Source of the DNA: Bacteroidaceae bacterium
GTDB taxonomy: Bacteria; Bacteroidota; Bacteroidia; Bacteroidales; Bacteroidaceae
Assembly: GCA_017526905.1 (NCBI GenBank)
Contig: JAFXQT010000067.1
Location: forward strand, 1-64,000
DNA: 64,000 bases
Direction of reading: 5' to 3'
Below are positions 51,356 through 60,132 of the stretch, in pieces. The first letter of the stretch is position 1; every line of letters begins with the position of its first letter. The position numbers and the translations under genes are program-made. The notes beneath the pieces are model-generated. The model was given only the letters and a program-made list of their open reading frames with translations, did no database searches and was not told where the DNA came from.

Positions 51356-51467
51356 GGTGCAGGCTGGGAAGAACATGTCTCTCTTGTTGAGTGAGGTTGA
51401 GGCACACAAATCACAGTAATCAGAACGTTACAAATAATTATAACCTATAGGACAAAATAGAGAAACA

Positions 51468-52049
51468 ATGGACAAACGTCGAGATATAGCCAGAGAGATT
51501 GCAAGGCGTTATTGCACGCTGACTCCCAAGGGTATAGACACGCTTAGCCAGATCCTTGTGCCGTTCAAGGTGCCCAAGGGCGATGAACTGATGCATGAAG
51601 GAGAGGTCTGCAAGTATATGTACTATGTGGATCGCGGTATGGTGCGCCAGTTCTACTACAAGAACAACCGCGACGTAACTGAGCACTTCTCCTACGAAGG
51701 GCGCATTGTCATCTGTATAGAGAGTTTCCTCAAGCAGATTCCCTCGCGCCTGATCGTCGAGGCGCTTGAGAACTCGTGGTTATACGGCATTCCCTACGAT
51801 GCCCTGCACGAGCTCATTGAGACCGACAAAGAGATTGAGCGCTTTTATCGGAAGGTGCTGGAACATGCGTTGATTTCTTCGCAGGAACATGCCGACAGCC
51901 AGCGGTTTGAAAATGCATCGGAACGCTATTTGCGCTTGCTGAAGACAAAGCCGGAGATTATCCTTCGGGCACCTATGGTGCATGTGGCATCCTTCTTGCA
52001 GATGACGCCGGAAACGTTGAGCCGCGTCAGAGCAGCTCAGTTTGACTGA
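51468..52049 (+). CDS. Crp/Fnr-family transcriptional regulator
   Basis: The product is 193 aa. A cyclic-nucleotide-binding-like beta roll (VPKGDELMHEGEVCKYMYYV ... DRGMVRQFYY) is linked by a long helix to a short HTH (MVHVASFLQMTPETLSRVRA). The residues that bind cAMP in Crp are not conserved in an obvious way, so the ligand is unknown. It stands alone between lepA and the methyltransferase gene. Confidence 0.92.
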   Translation: MDKRRDIAREIARRYCTLTPKGIDTLSQILVPFKVPKGDELMHEGEVCKYMYYVDRGMVRQFYYKNNRDVTEHFSYEGRIVICIESFLKQIPSRLIVEALENSWLYGIPYDALHELIETDKEIERFYRKVLEHALISSQEHADSQRFENASERYLRLLKTKPEIILRAPMVHVASFLQMTPETLSRVRAAQFD

Positions 52050-52250
52050 GTTTTGCTGATTCCAAACCAGATGGTTGCTGTCGGTTCCTTTATTTCGATT
52101 GCCCTCTGTCGGATCTTGCTTGGATGACTTCTATCGCAACCCCTTTCGATGGGCTTATGATACATCCGAATATGGTTGAAAATGAGCCATTCACTTAGTT
52201 GATAATCCTTATACGAAAAGCGCTTTTTGGCGTGATAACTCCCAAAACTA

Positions 52251-53069
52251 ATGCTCTCCAAAAGCAGAATCAAACTGATCAAGTCCTTGGCCAGCCGTAA
52301 AATAAGGAAGCGCGAAGGGCTTTTTGTGGCCGAGGGTCATCGGTTGGTGGGAGAATTGCTCTCGGTTATGCAACCCGCCTATGTGGCAGCTACCGCAGAG
52401 TGGTATGAGCAGGGTGGGGCAGGGCTGTCTCTTTCTGGTTGCGGAACATCGGTTGACTTGAACGGAGCCACGCATTGCGATGTCATTTCCCGAGAAGAAC
52501 TGTCGAAAGCCAGCCTGCTGCAGACGCCGCAGGACGTGATAGCCATTTTCCCAATTCCTCATTATGAAACCACGCTGGATGCCTGTGCCACACAAGCATT
52601 GTGTGTGGCGTTGGACGGCATTCAGGATCCGGGCAATTTAGGCACTATAGTCCGTCTGTCCGACTGGTTCGGCGTTCATGATATCTTCTGTTCGCAAGCC
52701 ACGGCCGACATCTTCAATCCCAAGGCCGTGCAGGCCACAATGGGGGCTTTGGCACATGTCCGCGTGCACTATGTGGATTTGGAAGCAGCTCTCAGCTCAT
52801 TGCCTGGAACAGTGCCTGTTTATGGCACAGCGCTTGAGGGCGAGCCCATTTGGTCGGAGTCCCTGACAGAGAATGGTGTCATTGTGATGGGCAACGAGGG
52901 CAATGGTGTGTCGGCCCAGGTGCGGGCCTTATGTTCCCGCCAGCTTCTCATTCCCCGTTACCCAGCCGAAGCCTTATCCACCGAAAGCCTTAATGTGGCA
53001 ATGGCCACGGGTATCGTTCTTAGCGAATTCAGACGGCAGGCTTACCTGCGCGCACACATTATTATATAA
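52251..53069 (+). CDS. SpoU/TrmH-family RNA 2'-O-methyltransferase
   Basis: The product is 272 aa. The N-terminal substrate-binding segment (LASRKIRKREGLFVAEGHRL) leads to the SPOUT knot with LDGIQDPGNLGTIVRLSDWF, VIVMGNEGNGVSAQV and the final ESLNVAMATGIVLSEFRRQ. It transfers methyl groups from S-adenosylmethionine to ribose in rRNA or tRNA; the exact target is not clear. TamL follows 11 bp downstream, so they are probably cotranscribed. Confidence 0.92.
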   Translation: MLSKSRIKLIKSLASRKIRKREGLFVAEGHRLVGELLSVMQPAYVAATAEWYEQGGAGLSLSGCGTSVDLNGATHCDVISREELSKASLLQTPQDVIAIFPIPHYETTLDACATQALCVALDGIQDPGNLGTIVRLSDWFGVHDIFCSQATADIFNPKAVQATMGALAHVRVHYVDLEAALSSLPGTVPVYGTALEGEPIWSESLTENGVIVMGNEGNGVSAQVRALCSRQLLIPRYPAEALSTESLNVAMATGIVLSEFRRQAYLRAHIII

Positions 53070-53080
53070 GGTATCCCCTC

Positions 53081-55438
53081 ATGCAGCCTGTCTCTTTCAT
53101 GTGTACCCGTCCCTCCTTCCATATCCGTGCGGCTGTCCGCTTGCTTGCAGCATTGGCTGCTGTAGCGTGCGTTTCCTGTTCGCCCATGCGGTTCGTGGCC
53201 GAGGATGAGTTGCTGCTGCATCAGGTCAATGTGAAGAGCGATGATAAATCGGTGCCCGTGGGGCAGTTGGGGGGCTATGTGCGTCAACACCCCAATGCCA
53301 AGTGGTTCAGCCTGTTCAAAGTACCGTTGGGCATTTATTGCCTGAGCGGTCAGGATTCCACCAGGCGCATCAATAAGTTTGTAAGGCGGCTGGGTGAAGC
53401 CCCTGTTATCTACGACACGTTAGCCACCCTGCGCACCCAGGCGGACATGACAGCTGCTGTTCAGAACCTGGGTTATCTGCGTGCTACCGTGGATACTGTT
53501 GTGACCCGTAAGGGACGCAAGGCCAGTGTCACCTATCATATCCACCCCTCTGCCTTGTACCATATTCGCAATTATCAGCATCGCATCGACGATCCAGCCT
53601 TGGACAGTCTCTTCCAGATTCTTAATGCCGAGTCTCTCATCACTCCGGGCATGCCTTTTGATATCAACGTGCTGGATCGGGAGCGCACCCGTCTGAACAA
53701 TGCATTCCGCAACCTGGGCTATTACCATTTCAACAAATCGACCATTCATTTTGAGGCCGATACGTTGGTCGGCGGCCATGAGGTGAATCTTACCTTGCGC
53801 ATACCGCTGTACCGTGCATCTGTGACCGATTCGCTCCGCGCCCATCCACAGTATCAGATGGGTACCACCCGTTATCTGGTTGACGTGTCGGCCGAGCAGT
53901 GGCGTACCGAGCGTAACTCGCTCGACAGCGTGACCATCGACGGTTATCATTTCTACTACAAGCGTAGGATGCCGCTGCGCCCTGGCTTGCTGTTGCAAAA
54001 AACGGTGTTCCGCGAGGGCGATCTCTACAAGGAAGATGCCGTTCAGAGTACCTATGCCAACATTGCCTCCCTTTCTGCTGTGATGAACGCCAATGTGACG
54101 ATGGATGCCGAGCCCGAACGGGGCGATACCCTCGATGCACTGGCCATTGTACGAATGGGCAAGCGGCAGAGCTTGGCGGTTGAACTGGAAGGCACCAACT
54201 CGGCAGGCGATTTTGGTGCGGCACTGAGTACCAGCTATCAAAACCGTAACACTTTCCGCCGCAGCGAATTGTTTGGTGTTAAACTGCGTGGCGCCTTCGA
54301 GGCCATCAAGGGTCTGGAGGGCTATTCCGACCAGAACTACCTGGAGTACAGCGTAGAGGCCGACCTTAATTTCCCCGAGTTCAAGTTCCCCTTCTTGCAA
54401 CGTTCCTTCCGTCAGGCTGTCAAGGCACAAAGCATCGCCTCGCTCATGTACGACCTGCAGGATCGTCCGGAATTTCACCGCCGCGTGCTTACCGCTGCAT
54501 GGCGTTACCGGTGGAACCGTTTCAATCGTCAGCGACAGCACCGTGTGGACCTGATCGACCTGAACTACGTGTTCATGCCTTGGATTTCTGAGACCTTCCG
54601 CCGCGAATACCTTCAGGACAACAGCAGCCGTAACGCCGTGCTGCGATACAACTATGAGAACCTGTTCATCATGAAAACAGGTTACACCTTTCTTTACACC
54701 AGCGTCGAGCCTGGATCACAGAGCGCCATCTACGGCAAGGATGCTTTCAGCTTGCGCCTGGGTGTAGAGACGGCCGGCAACTTGCTGAATGCCTGTTCGC
54801 ATCTGCTGGGGGCAGAGGTGTCCAGTACGAAGGATGTCTATACGCTTTTCAACATAGCCTATGCCCAGTACTTCAAATTCGATTTTGACTTCTCCAAGAG
54901 CTTCCGCTTCGACGACCGTAACTCTTTGGCTATCCATGTGGCGCTGGGCGCTGCCTATCCCTATGGCAACTCTAAGGTGCTACCCTACGAGAAGCGCTAT
55001 TTCAGCGGCGGTGCCAACAGCGTGCGCGGTTGGAGCGTGCGCGGGTTGGGGCCGGGTAAGTTCAGCGGGTCGGACGGACGTGTGGATTTCATCCGTCAGA
55101 CAGGCGACCTGAAGCTTGACCTGAGCATGGAATATCGCACCCATCTGTTCTGGAAGGTCGATGGGGCGGCGTTCCTTGATGGCGGCAATATATGGACTTT
55201 CCGCGCCTACGAGGAGCAGCCCGGTGGACAGTTCCGTCTGGACAACTTTTGGCAGCAGATAGCGGTAGCTTACGGACTTGGCATCCGCCTGAATTTCAAC
55301 TATTTCATCCTGCGTTTTGATGGAGGTATGAAGGCGATCAATCCGGCCTATGAGACGCCCCGCCAGCACTTTCCCATTATCCACCCGCGTTTGAAGCGTG
55401 ATTTGGCCTTGCACTTTGCTGTGGGGCTGCCTTTCTAA
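53081..55438 (+). CDS. tamL: TamL-like BamA/TamA-family outer-membrane lipoprotein
   Basis: The product is 785 aa. The N-terminus (LLAALAAVACVSC) gives a lipobox, so this is the lipoprotein form of TamA found in Bacteroidetes. POTRA-like domains cover about residues 40-330 and a C-terminal Omp85 barrel covers about 380-785, with KRYFSGGANSVRGWSVRGLG (VRGW motif) and a terminal HFAVGLPF. It inserts outer-membrane proteins together with TamB. No tamB gene is in this window. Met at 53099 is an alternative start closer to the signal. Confidence 0.88.
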   Translation: MQPVSFMCTRPSFHIRAAVRLLAALAAVACVSCSPMRFVAEDELLLHQVNVKSDDKSVPVGQLGGYVRQHPNAKWFSLFKVPLGIYCLSGQDSTRRINKFVRRLGEAPVIYDTLATLRTQADMTAAVQNLGYLRATVDTVVTRKGRKASVTYHIHPSALYHIRNYQHRIDDPALDSLFQILNAESLITPGMPFDINVLDRERTRLNNAFRNLGYYHFNKSTIHFEADTLVGGHEVNLTLRIPLYRASVTDSLRAHPQYQMGTTRYLVDVSAEQWRTERNSLDSVTIDGYHFYYKRRMPLRPGLLLQKTVFREGDLYKEDAVQSTYANIASLSAVMNANVTMDAEPERGDTLDALAIVRMGKRQSLAVELEGTNSAGDFGAALSTSYQNRNTFRRSELFGVKLRGAFEAIKGLEGYSDQNYLEYSVEADLNFPEFKFPFLQRSFRQAVKAQSIASLMYDLQDRPEFHRRVLTAAWRYRWNRFNRQRQHRVDLIDLNYVFMPWISETFRREYLQDNSSRNAVLRYNYENLFIMKTGYTFLYTSVEPGSQSAIYGKDAFSLRLGVETAGNLLNACSHLLGAEVSSTKDVYTLFNIAYAQYFKFDFDFSKSFRFDDRNSLAIHVALGAAYPYGNSKVLPYEKRYFSGGANSVRGWSVRGLGPGKFSGSDGRVDFIRQTGDLKLDLSMEYRTHLFWKVDGAAFLDGGNIWTFRAYEEQPGGQFRLDNFWQQIAVAYGLGIRLNFNYFILRFDGGMKAINPAYETPRQHFPIIHPRLKRDLALHFAVGLPF

Positions 55439-55501
55439 TACTTTTTTATTAAAAGACCTAAAAAAGAAAGGCAAATAGCAAACAATCTCTGATATTTTGC
55501 G

Positions 55502-55510
55502 TACTTTTGC
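55502..55510 (+). promoter_or_regulatory. -7 promoter element of the MBL hydrolase gene
   Basis: TACTTTTGC 20 bp before the start codon; the -33 box is not clear. An imperfect inverted repeat (GCCTTTC at 55429, GAAAGGC at 55466) lies upstream at the TamL end. Confidence 0.5.
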
Positions 55511-55530
55511 CCCAGAAAACAAAATCTAAC

Positions 55531-56334
55531 ATGCTACGATTTATAAGTCTGGGCAGCGGAAGCAGTGGCAACAGCTACTATTTATCCACACCAGCGGGAG
55601 GAATCCTTATAGATGCGGGTATCGGATACAGGACGCTCAAGAGTCATTTCCATACCTTTGCTATTCGGCCTGAGGACATTCAGGCTGTGCTGATTACGCA
55701 CGATCATGCCGACCATATCAAGTCTGTGGGCAAGTTGGCCACCGACTATGGCATACCCATCTATGCCACAGCCTTGGTGCACGAAGGCATTGCCCGAAAC
55801 TATTGTGTGTCGCCTCATTTGCGTGCCGACCAGAAAGTGTTCATTGAGGTAGATAAGCCATTCATGGTGGCTGGGATGCAGGTCACACCCTTTGCTGTGC
55901 CGCACGATAGCACCGAGTGTGTAGGCTACCGCATAGACGAGGGGGGCGTACGTTTTGCACTCATCACCGACATCGGTCACATCACCGACCAGGTGCGCGA
56001 GGAAGTGAACCATGCCAACTACCTTGTGCTGGAAAGCAACCACGACACCGAGATGCTCATGGCCGGTCCGTACCCTGCCTACCTGAAGGGGCGCATTTCC
56101 GGCCCTACGGGGCATCTCAGTAACAAAGAGGCTGCCCAGCTGCTGGCACAATTCGCCACACCAGCCCTGCGCCATGTGTGGTTCTGCCACTTGAGCGAGG
56201 AGAATAACCATCCAGAACTGGTGCGCAAGACTGCCGACGCTATCTTGCGCAGCGTGGGCATTGTGCCTGGGGCCGACTTTGAGATGGACGTGCTCAAGCG
56301 CAAGGTGCCAAGTCAGGTTTATGAATTGGTTTAG
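55531..56334 (+). CDS. MBL-fold metallo-hydrolase (YycJ/WalJ-like)
   Basis: The product is 267 aa. SLGSGSSGNSYYL at the start, the zinc motif VLITHDHADHIK, and later DIGHITDQV, LESNHD and HVWFCHLSEENNHPE follow the YycJ-type metallo-beta-lactamase family, thought to be a nuclease or phosphodiesterase. The Met at 55531 was chosen because it begins the conserved MLRFISLGSGSSG; the frame is open to 55507. Confidence 0.93.
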   Translation: MLRFISLGSGSSGNSYYLSTPAGGILIDAGIGYRTLKSHFHTFAIRPEDIQAVLITHDHADHIKSVGKLATDYGIPIYATALVHEGIARNYCVSPHLRADQKVFIEVDKPFMVAGMQVTPFAVPHDSTECVGYRIDEGGVRFALITDIGHITDQVREEVNHANYLVLESNHDTEMLMAGPYPAYLKGRISGPTGHLSNKEAAQLLAQFATPALRHVWFCHLSEENNHPELVRKTADAILRSVGIVPGADFEMDVLKRKVPSQVYELV

Positions 56335-56401
56335 ACAGCCCCGCTATCACAACAAACCAAATCTATCTATTAGCAAATCAAGGTGAAATAAGAAGATACT
56401 C

Positions 56402-56620
56402 ATGGCTGCACAGGCTATATCGCTCATTAGATGCCACGACTGTAAATATGCATCGCTCATGCAGTGGTTTGAAAATCCCATTGTTGCCGACTGCACTCTC
56501 TTTCAGAAGCGCATGGTGGCCGATTCGCGCCACAAATGCAAGGATTTTGTGCAGAGCACTGTGGAGAACCCCGAAATCAAGCACTTCGACAAATACGAAG
56601 CGCGGGACAATATGTTCTGA
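56402..56620 (+). CDS. small Cys-containing protein of unknown function
   Basis: The product is 72 aa with no signal peptide. Cysteines lie at residues 11, 14, 31 and 46 (IRCHDCKYASLMQWF, VADCTLFQKRMVADSRHKC), a spacing that could hold a metal. I do not recognise the family. It lies 10 bp before the antiporter gene and on the same strand; codon use is like its neighbours, which supports a real gene. Confidence 0.7.
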   Translation: MAAQAISLIRCHDCKYASLMQWFENPIVADCTLFQKRMVADSRHKCKDFVQSTVENPEIKHFDKYEARDNMF

Positions 56621-56629
56621 ATACCCGTT

Positions 56630-57637
56630 ATGTTTATCGATTTAATCCTTATCGTTGTCGGCGCAGCCTTGGTGCTGATTGGTGCCGATAAGCTTACAGA
56701 TGGTGCTGTGGGCATAGCCCGTCGTTTTTCCATTCCTGAACTGATCATCGGCCTCACCATCGTGGCTTTCGGCACCTCGATGCCCGAGTTCGTAGTGAGC
56801 CTGTTGGCCAGCATCAACCACTCGCCCGACCTGAGCGTGGGCAACATCGTGGGCAGCAACATCTTCAACACGCTCATGATTCTGGGTTGCACGGCCATCG
56901 TGGCCCCCATCGCTGTGGAGCGTAGTTTCGTGCGCAGGGACATTCCGTTTAACCTTTTCATCTCTGCGTTGTTCGTCCTGCTCATTTGCGATTCCTTTTA
57001 CCGCGCCGAGGCAACCAACATCCTCTCCCGTTGGGACGGCTGTATTCTGCTGGCCCTCTTTGCCTATTTCATGTACGATGCCCTAAAGCGTGCCCATGCT
57101 ACGAGTGCAGATGCAGCTGTCGTGCCGGCAGCACAACCTGTGCAGCCTTCGGACACTCAGGACAAGAGCGAAGCTGCTCCTGCCCCCGTTTGGAAATTGG
57201 CATTGTTCATCCTGTTCGGTCTGGTTGGCCTCATCGGCGGTGGCGAGGTGTTCGTCAAGGGCGCAAGTTCCCTGGCCGAGGCTATGGGCGTAGGCGAAGC
57301 TGTCATCGGCCTTACCGTGGTGGCATGTGGCACCTCGTTGCCCGAACTGGCCACGAGCGTGATGGCAGCACGTAAAGGCTCCAGCGGTATTGCCGTTGGC
57401 AATGTCGTGGGCAGTAACACATTCAACATCCTCTGGATTCTCGGAGCCTGCTCGGTCGTGTCGCCTCTGCCTGCCTTGGGGCTCACTATTGTGGACTATG
57501 CTACATTGATACTTAGCATGATACTGTTCTGGGTATTTGCCCGCACCGACTACACAATCACCCGGTTCCAAGGCGGGCTTCTGCTGCTGGCCTTTCTCGG
57601 CTACATGGGCTGGCTGCTATATGCTTTGCCTGCCTGA
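56630..57637 (+). CDS. calcium/sodium antiporter (CaCA family, YrbG-like)
   Basis: The product is 335 aa with ten membrane segments in two inverted halves. Each half has an alpha-repeat: LTIVAFGTSMPEFVVS with GNIVGSNIFNTLMI in the first, LTVVACGTSLPELATS with GNVVGSNTFNILWI in the second. It exchanges Ca2+ for Na+ or H+ across the inner membrane. An Ala/Pro-rich cytoplasmic loop (about residues 155-185) separates the halves. Confidence 0.95.
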   Translation: MFIDLILIVVGAALVLIGADKLTDGAVGIARRFSIPELIIGLTIVAFGTSMPEFVVSLLASINHSPDLSVGNIVGSNIFNTLMILGCTAIVAPIAVERSFVRRDIPFNLFISALFVLLICDSFYRAEATNILSRWDGCILLALFAYFMYDALKRAHATSADAAVVPAAQPVQPSDTQDKSEAAPAPVWKLALFILFGLVGLIGGGEVFVKGASSLAEAMGVGEAVIGLTVVACGTSLPELATSVMAARKGSSGIAVGNVVGSNTFNILWILGACSVVSPLPALGLTIVDYATLILSMILFWVFARTDYTITRFQGGLLLLAFLGYMGWLLYALPA

Positions 57638-57839
57638 CGCCCTCTCTGTTTGCTGTAGGAAGACCATACACCCACACAGTCCAACCCTTCTGTTTCGAAC
57701 CGTCGGTCCGTGAGATAAAGTGCATAAGCCTGTGCAATACAATGCGGAGGTACGAGAGGTGTAGTCCGCAATGCTTGGCTGCATCTTGGGCGGTGTGTTG
57801 CAGGGGCGTCCCTTCAGCGCGGCAACGATTCGTGGTTGG

Positions 57840-58259
57840 CTATTTCTTAACGCGTTGTAGCGTCATCTCCACGGGGATTTTTTGCAGTTTCTTTCCAACC
57901 ACCTTCTTGATCACATTGCCTTCTATTTGTTTGAAGTGCAGTGTGCTGTCGTTCAGAAACGTCAGTTCGATGGCCTGGGCCTCCGAGCCCAGGTCGTTGC
58001 TTACCCGTATCACGGCTTTGTCCTCGCCCTTCAGTTCGACCTTTGTGATGTACCACACATTGTACACCCCCTGTCCGTTCACGTAGCCGTGCATGGGGCC
58101 GAACATTTCCAGTCCTGGCACTGACAGGCTTTCCTCATAGAGGTCGATATGCAGGTTCAGCTGGTTCTCTATGTTTTTGAACCGTCCCTTGAACAAATTT
58201 CCAGCCGTAAGCGATGTGGAAAGGAGTGCTATGGCAAGTATGCGAATGATGCGTTTCAT
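57840..58259 (-). CDS. small exported protein of unknown function
   Basis: The product is 139 aa. A signal peptide (MKRIIRILAIALLSTSLTA) is followed by a beta-rich domain of about 115 residues (LNLHIDLYEESLSVPG, VWYITKVELKGEDKAVIRVS, STLHFKQIEGNVIKKVVGKK) that looks like a lipocalin- or DUF4488-like barrel. It is probably periplasmic. The Met at 58259 begins the signal peptide and is preferred to 58295. It is divergent from the glycogen genes. Confidence 0.8.
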   Translation of the reverse strand: MKRIIRILAIALLSTSLTAGNLFKGRFKNIENQLNLHIDLYEESLSVPGLEMFGPMHGYVNGQGVYNVWYITKVELKGEDKAVIRVSNDLGSEAQAIELTFLNDSTLHFKQIEGNVIKKVVGKKLQKIPVEMTLQRVKK

Positions 58260-58332
58260 GCTTTGTTTGTTTCGTTTCGGGCACAAATGTATCAATTAGT
58301 TTCAAGTTTTCTGCTGAAAATGCGTGGGAAAT

Positions 58333-58365
58333 GTTGTTGAATATCCTCTTTTTAACTATTTTTGC
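58333..58365 (+). promoter_or_regulatory. promoter of the glycogen operon
   Basis: GTTG (58333-58336), 20-bp spacer, TATTTTTGC (58357-58365), 61 bp before the start. Confidence 0.7.
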
Positions 58366-58426
58366 ACCCGAATTGAACGAAAGGCCGCCCAGAGCGGTAC
58401 AGATTAGGCATTATTCAAATAGGTAA

Positions 58427-60088
58427 ATGAACCATTCAACCCTTATTCCTGATTATATATTCGAATCCAGTTGGGAAGTATGTAATAAGGTGGGCGGCAT
58501 CTACACCGTTCTCTCTACGAGGGCCAAGACCCTTCAGGATGCCATGCCCGATCATGTGATTTTTATTGGTCCAGATTTCTGGCAATCGCAGCCCAATCCG
58601 CTTTTTGTCGAGGACAAACGCCTTTGGGCATCGTGGCGCAAGCAGGCCGCAGCTCAAGGCTTGCAGTTGCGCGTGGGGCGCTGGCAGATTCCTGGTCAGC
58701 CGCTGGTGATCCTGGTGGATTTCCAGCCGTTCTTTGCACAGAAGGACAGCATCTACGGCGCACTTTGGACCGACTACCAGGTGGACTCGCTCCATGCCTA
58801 CGGCGACTACGACGAAGCCTCCATGTTTAGCTATGCAGCCGGACGTGTGGTGGAGAGCTTCTACCACGCACAACTCAGCGAACGTCAGCGTGTGGTGTAT
58901 CAGGCACACGAGTGGATGACGGGCCTCGGCGCCCTCTACATTCGCAAGCATGTACCGGCCATCGGCACCATCTTCACCACACACGCCACCAGCATAGGCC
59001 GCAGCATTGCAGGAAACGGAAAGCCGCTGTACGACTATCTGTTTGCATACAATGGCAACCAAATGGCCGACGAACTGAACATGCAGTCCAAGCACAGCAT
59101 TGAGCGGCAGACGGCCCACCATGTGGACTGTTTCACCACCGTGTCTGATGTCACGGCCCGCGAGTGCGTGGAACTGCTGGACAAGTGCCCCGACGTGGTG
59201 CTGCCTAATGGCTTTGAGATGGACTTTGTGCCCAAGGGAGGCGGTTTTGCCAGTGGACGTCGCAAGGCACGCACCCGCATGTTCCAGGTGGCCAATGCGC
59301 TCACCGGAGTCAGCTTTGCCGACGATACGCTCATTGTGAGTCTGGGTGGCCGCTACGAGTGGAAGAACAAAGGTATCGATGTGTACCTGGAAGCCTTGAG
59401 CCGACTGGCGCAGTCCGACACCCTGCAGCGCACGGTGCTGGCATTCGTGGCAGTGCCCGGTTGGCAGAAAGGCGCACGCGAGGATCTGCGCCAGCGCATG
59501 GAAGCCAACCAGTTGTTCGACACGCCACTGCCTGAGCCCATCGTGACCCACCAGTTGTGCGAGCCCGGTTCTGACCGTGTGTGCGGTGCCCTGCACCATT
59601 TCGGGTTGGACAACCATGCCGGCAGCCGCGTCTATGTAATCTTTGCCCCCTGCTATCTGGACGGCACCGATGGCATCTTCGGCCTGCACTACTACGAGCA
59701 GCTCATCGGCACCGACCTCAGCATTTATCCTTCCTATTACGAGCCTTGGGGCTACACCCCGCTGGAGAGTGTAGCCTTCCATGTACCTTGCGTCACCACC
59801 TCGCTCAGCGGCTTCGGCATGTGGGCTGAGAGCCAGGGCTGTAACAAACTGGCCAGTGGCGTTGAGGTGATACACCGCACCGACTATAATTATGATGAGG
59901 TGGTGGATGCCGTGCGTGACGCCATGCTCGGTTACAGCAATTTCACCACCGAACAGACCGATGCTGCCCGTCGTGCTGCTGCTCAGCTGGCTCGGAAAGC
60001 ACAATGGAAGCACTTTATCACCTATTACTACCAGGCTTACCACATCGCCTTGACCAAGGCCGAGGCCAGGAAAGAAGCCTTAGCGTAG
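58427..60088 (+). CDS. GT3-family glycogen synthase (eukaryote-like)
   Basis: The product is 553 aa. The N-terminal FESSWEVCNKVGGIYTVLST (about residues 13-32) and the C-terminal YPSYYEPWGYTPLESVAF with CVTTSLSGFG (about 434-465) are the hallmarks of GT3, the yeast and animal glycogen synthase family, not the bacterial GT5 GlgA. GT3 extends alpha-1,4-glucan from UDP-glucose. The regulatory N- and C-terminal phosphorylation tails of eukaryotic enzymes are missing. It is 44 bp upstream of the phosphorylase gene. Confidence 0.93.
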   Translation: MNHSTLIPDYIFESSWEVCNKVGGIYTVLSTRAKTLQDAMPDHVIFIGPDFWQSQPNPLFVEDKRLWASWRKQAAAQGLQLRVGRWQIPGQPLVILVDFQPFFAQKDSIYGALWTDYQVDSLHAYGDYDEASMFSYAAGRVVESFYHAQLSERQRVVYQAHEWMTGLGALYIRKHVPAIGTIFTTHATSIGRSIAGNGKPLYDYLFAYNGNQMADELNMQSKHSIERQTAHHVDCFTTVSDVTARECVELLDKCPDVVLPNGFEMDFVPKGGGFASGRRKARTRMFQVANALTGVSFADDTLIVSLGGRYEWKNKGIDVYLEALSRLAQSDTLQRTVLAFVAVPGWQKGAREDLRQRMEANQLFDTPLPEPIVTHQLCEPGSDRVCGALHHFGLDNHAGSRVYVIFAPCYLDGTDGIFGLHYYEQLIGTDLSIYPSYYEPWGYTPLESVAFHVPCVTTSLSGFGMWAESQGCNKLASGVEVIHRTDYNYDEVVDAVRDAMLGYSNFTTEQTDAARRAAAQLARKAQWKHFITYYYQAYHIALTKAEARKEALA

Positions 60089-60132
60089 AACTTTCATCGC
60101 ATTAGCATAAACTACTTATTATCAAATAAATT

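Noticed and set aside
52037..52282. An 81-codon minus-strand frame between the Crp/Fnr and methyltransferase genes
   Set aside because: It overlaps the ends of both flanking genes, has no family match I know and no promoter element. A degraded remnant cannot be excluded.
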